Origin: Marinibium conchae
Lineage (GTDB): Bacteria; Pseudomonadota; Gammaproteobacteria; Enterobacterales; Alteromonadaceae
DNA length: 64,000 bases
Reading direction: 5' to 3'
Assembly (NCBI RefSeq): GCF_015595035.1
Contig: NZ_JADNRN010000003.1
Span: forward strand, 620,001-684,000
Translations under genes and position numbers: made by a program
In this document: one piece after another, positions 61,327 to 64,000 of the stretch
Layout: each line of letters starts with the position of its first letter
Numbering within the stretch: position 1 is the first letter of the stretch
Notes under the pieces: generated by a model
What the model saw: only the letters and a program-made list of their open reading frames with translations
The model's database searches: none
Told to the model about the DNA's origin: nothing

Positions 61327-61836
61327 CTATAACTCACCGCCCAGTGCAATTTCAATCGATTTTAATTTAGCCCCATCATTAGTAGCAAAGGTAAATAAAA
61401 AATGTGGCTCTAAAAAATTAGGCTGATCACAAAGATAAACCATTAACCTTTGCTTATTGGTATAGTCGATATTTAAAGTGTCTGTAACTTCTTTAAATGA
61501 CATTCCTACTTTTATTCCGTATACACTGTCATGCTTTTCAGTGCTCGTTTTTATGTATGTGACACCACCAATATCAGCACTAAAAAATTCAATCCCTGGA
61601 TAAAACAATGACTCTCCTGAATTCTGACCACTAGAGCCTTCGTCCGCGTCATACAATACTGAAGTTGGAAGTCCTAACTTATTTACTATAGTACTTTTTA
61701 AATCTCCTAGTTGGATATCTGCTATTTCAGCAAGCCCGTTCTCAATGCATTTGTCGTCAGACTTGACGTAAGCCATTTGGTTAAAAGACGGTAATAAAAC
61801 TACTAAAAAAACTATTACGCCACCCTTACCTAACAT
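61327..61836 (-). CDS. exported cassette protein, SmpA/BamE-like fold possible
   Basis: 169 residues from ATG 61836, 2 bp after the leader TAG. Signal (GVIVFLVVLLPSFNQMAY), then repeats of the pattern IQLGDLKSTIVNKLGLP and IKVGMSFKEVTDTLNIDY, typical of SmpA/OmlA-like modules. Not confirmed. Confidence 0.65.
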   Translation of the reverse strand: MLGKGGVIVFLVVLLPSFNQMAYVKSDDKCIENGLAEIADIQLGDLKSTIVNKLGLPTSVLYDADEGSSGQNSGESLFYPGIEFFSADIGGVTYIKTSTEKHDSVYGIKVGMSFKEVTDTLNIDYTNKQRLMVYLCDQPNFLEPHFLFTFATNDGAKLKSIEIALGGEL

Positions 61837-61929
61837 CGCTAACACCCCGCATAACCGGAGACATTGCGTGCAACCGCACGTAATGGCTTCCGAGCGAACG
61901 TAGTGAGTGCGTTGATGCGATTGTTAGGT
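61837..61929 (-). repeat. attC site, class III (93 bp), with module B and partial C
   Basis: R' CGCTAAC, R'' GTTAGGT. Module B 61930-62128. Confidence 0.9.
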
Positions 61930-62128
61930 TGCCAAATGTTTTTGCAGTGTTGATAAGACAATACACACTCCGTTGCGATGTTTGAATTTTGCATTGATAT
62001 TGAAAAGATACGCGATTTGCTTTGAAACAACAACTGATGCTGACCGGCGAAGACCAAACATCATGCGCCCGCGAACACGAAAAAAAGTTTCTAACAGAAA
62101 GATGAGCGTGACTCTTGAAAGAACGAGC

Positions 62129-62225
62129 TTGCGCCAATGTGTCGCGACGGACTCTCATGTTTGATGGCGAAGACTAGACGACCCATGCTCGACTGTTTTT
62201 TGCTTTTAAGGTGTACTTTTTAGCA
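62129..62225 (-). repeat. module C fragment, copy 4
   Basis: Keeps only the two ends of module C (start GCGCCAATGTGTCGCGACGG; end TTTTAGCACCC). Internal deletion of about 190 bp. No ORF. Confidence 0.65.
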
Positions 62226-62309
62226 CCCTAACACCCCGCATAACGGGCATGAAAACCGCAGGTTTTTATGTCCTGCGCGAGCGTAGCGAGGTTAATGCGT
62301 TTGTTATGT
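62226..62309 (-). repeat. attC site, class II (84 bp), with module A
   Basis: R' CCCTAAC, R'' GTTATGT. Module A 62310-62498. Confidence 0.9.
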
Positions 62310-62535
62310 TGCTTCGGTTTGATACGGCTTTGATAAAACATTCCATGTTTCCTTGCGTTAACCATTTAGGTAAAACAATACTCGTTTGATGTTGATACTG
62401 CAATCGGTGGTTGGCAGCGGGAATCAAACATTATGCGCTCGCGAACCCGAAAAAAGTGGTCATACAGAAAGATGAGAGTACCTCTTGAAAGAACGAGCTT
62501 AGAATCAATTCACTAATGACCGCAACAACCAATAT

Positions 62536-62955
62536 CTAATCGCTCCCCGCATCTGTGGGGTGAGTACTAGAGCCTCTCGTCGTACCTTTAGGTTTATCAT
62601 AAAAGGGCTCATCAATATGAATTATTTTGTCCAATGCATATTGTCTTAGTATATTTGAATCAAACTCAATCTTTGAACCAAAACATATTTTTGCAATTTG
62701 CATTCTTAGTTGTCGATAATCAAAGTCAGTATGCTCAAACCTAGTGTAAAAAGATTTAGCGTTACAGTGCGCAGCATAAAGCAAAGGTAGTGCTTTATAA
62801 CGGCCTAGCTTTAATTGCTCTAACACGGTATCTACTTCAGTGAGCTCAAAGTAGTCTTTATTAGAGTATTGTTCGTTCAATAGTCTAGTGCTTTTAATCA
62901 ATCTGGCATCAATGCCGAATCTGTCAACTAAGCTGCTTATCATTCCTTTAACCAT
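62536..62955 (-). CDS. hypothetical cassette protein
   Basis: 139 residues from ATG 62955 in the R' box (or ATG 62943 with AAAGGA close by). Helical, SSLVDRFGIDARLIKSTRLL and LKLGRYKALPLLYAAHCNAK. Not recognised. Confidence 0.6.
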   Translation of the reverse strand: MVKGMISSLVDRFGIDARLIKSTRLLNEQYSNKDYFELTEVDTVLEQLKLGRYKALPLLYAAHCNAKSFYTRFEHTDFDYRQLRMQIAKICFGSKIEFDSNILRQYALDKIIHIDEPFYDKPKGTTRGSSTHPTDAGSD

Positions 62956-63065
62956 AACACCCCGCATAACGGGCAAGTTTATGGGCGGACGCTTTGAGCG
63001 AAGCGAAGGCCGTACGTAAATTTGTCCCAGCGACCGAAGGGAGTGCGTTTATGCGATTGTTAGGT
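62952..63065 (-). repeat. attC site, class I (114 bp), with module A
   Basis: R' CCATAAC, R'' GTTAGGT. Module A 63066-63254. Confidence 0.92.
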
Positions 63066-63282
63066 TGCTTGATGTTTTTGCGGTTTTGATTAAACAATCC
63101 ATGTCTCCTTGCGTTAACCATTTAGGTAAAACAATACTCGTTTTAGGCTGAGACAACAACTGATGGTTGGCAGCAAGAATCAAACATTATGCGCTCGCGA
63201 ACACGAAAATTAGTTTCTGACAGAAAGATGAAGGTGACTCTTGAAAGAACGAGCAATTAAATAGCTCAACAATGCGTTGAAA

Positions 63283-63642
63283 TTATAAATTCCAACTGAT
63301 TAACACTAAGTTAAAGATAGCCAAACAAGTAGCCAGTGACACAACCCCTGCCGATTGTTTGTTATGTCCTATAGTTTTAAATCGCTTTATTTCAATTAGT
63401 GAAGCAATCGCAATAAAAAACACAGCCAAACCGATAAGAATAAAAGTCACCGTTTGATTATTCTGATAAAAAGGAATTGGCACTAACATTGGTCCTGTTG
63501 GGTTTTCTGCAAAAGGCTTGAAAAAAGGCCTAATAATATCAGTTAATATTCTACCGCCATTATTTTGCCGATATGAATAATCACCAAACAGCGTAAAAAG
63601 GAGCCCAGCAAGTAATAAAACAAGACTTAAAACCCTACTCAT
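63283..63642 (-). CDS. three-helix membrane cassette protein, copy 2
   Basis: 119 residues; same protein as 53282-53641 with about seven substitutions (e.g. SKVL to SRVL, NSTEPM to NPTGPM, LTSWNL to LISWNL). ATG is in the R' box of a short-class attC, unlike copy 1, so the upstream neighbour differs. Confidence 0.7.
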   Translation of the reverse strand: MSRVLSLVLLLAGLLFTLFGDYSYRQNNGGRILTDIIRPFFKPFAENPTGPMLVPIPFYQNNQTVTFILIGLAVFFIAIASLIEIKRFKTIGHNKQSAGVVSLATCLAIFNLVLISWNL

Positions 63643-63704
63643 AACACCAAATTAAGCGGCGTTGCCCGCTCTTGGCAATGTCCGCTTGAATTTTTTTGTT
63701 AGGC
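63639..63704 (-). repeat. attC site, short class (66 bp)
   Basis: R' TCATAAC, R'' GTTAGGC; same type as 38283-38348. Right-most attC in the window. Confidence 0.88.
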
Positions 63705-63713
63705 GTATTTATT

Positions 63714-64000
63714 CTAACTACCATTGAATTTGGACTCTTGTTGAATCACATAGTATTTTGTATTCAATTTTTCTACCGATGATAAATCCTCGAATTGCTG
63801 AAGTAACAAATACCATTCATTAGTATATTCGTCTACATAATAAGAGTGCTGCATATTTGCAAAAGAGATTTTGCTGTCGTCATATTTACCATGTAAAACT
63901 TCAAGAACATCAGCTTCATAAACAAACCATGTGCGCATCACTATGCAATCATTATCGGGGCATGACGTAGTAGAGTACTCAGTGTAGGCAACATCCTTTA
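63714..64000 (-). CDS. hypothetical cassette protein, 5' end off the window
   Basis: The frame is open to the right edge; at least 95 codons. Residues upstream of the internal ATG at 63941 (SCPDNDCIVMRTWFVYEADV) look coding. Ends YYVIQQESKFNGS. Not recognised. Confidence 0.6.
   Translation of the reverse strand, partial: KDVAYTEYSTTSCPDNDCIVMRTWFVYEADVLEVLHGKYDDSKISFANMQHSYYVDEYTNEWYLLLQQFEDLSSVEKLNTKYYVIQQESKFNGS

Noticed and set aside
41797-61845. Many frames of 60-110 codons reading through attC and modules (for example 46303-46512, 51283-51507, 61826-62158)
   Set aside because: They are translations of the repeats in several frames, not independent genes. Only the frame with SD and start before R'' is kept, as a leader hypothesis.
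24617-64000. CRISPR array
   Set aside because: Repeats are 30-132 bp hairpins with R'/R'' cores and long gene-bearing spacers, which is an integron and not CRISPR.
1-64000. tRNA or rRNA genes, insertion sequences, transposases, phage genes
   Set aside because: No recognisable tRNA/rRNA sequence and no transposase, integrase or phage structural protein among the frames.

Overview
The window is a piece of a gammaproteobacterial chromosome, probably marine. The evidence is c-type heme lipoproteins, small outer-membrane barrels, a DUF3570/DUF4266/TlpA gene group, a GH16-CBM6-CBM6 polysaccharidase, and a large sedentary integron. I cannot name the genus.

Bases 1-24,000 are ordinary chromosome. 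A minus-strand operon (6040 to beyond base 1) encodes a PD40/c-heme lipoprotein, an SH3 barrel, a second barrel, a TlpA thioredoxin, DUF4266 and DUF3570 proteins. Divergent from it, a plus-strand operon (6811-12365) encodes two heme-motif proteins and a Tat-exported DUF1501-like protein. An M24 peptidase follows, then an ApbE flavin transferase with a partner lipoprotein, a large M36 metalloprotease, a small-membrane-protein operon with DUF1287, a Sel1 lipoprotein, and the GH16 enzyme behind a LacI-type operator.

From about 24.6 kb to the right edge lies a chromosomal integron cassette array. I count 64 attC sites or remnants, nearly all in one orientation: cassettes read on the minus strand, so the integrase and attI should lie to the right of base 64,000. 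No integrase is in the window. The distal (left) part has short, varied attC sites, broken cassettes and four toxin-antitoxin pairs. The proximal part (right of about 41.8 kb) is dominated by 114-bp attC sites preceded by a conserved module (A, exactly 189 bp in 24 copies; or B, 199-200 bp). Most cassette genes encode small hypothetical proteins: single membrane proteins, zinc ribbons, immunity-like proteins (DUF2185, SUKH-like, CPCC, DUF6881), RraB and TonB-C proteins.

The most interesting observation concerns the module. On the minus strand it carries a candidate promoter (TTG-like box, 17-bp spacer, TA---T box), a Shine-Dalgarno sequence, and a start codon that opens a leader frame. That frame runs through the whole attC and in many cassettes ends on or beside the start codon of the next cassette's gene (five ATGA overlaps, one TAG-ATG abutment, one in-frame fusion). 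All 43 attC sites right of 37.5 kb have lengths divisible by three although their central sequences differ. This suggests a cassette expression relay in which each attC unit supplies transcription and coupled translation to its neighbour.
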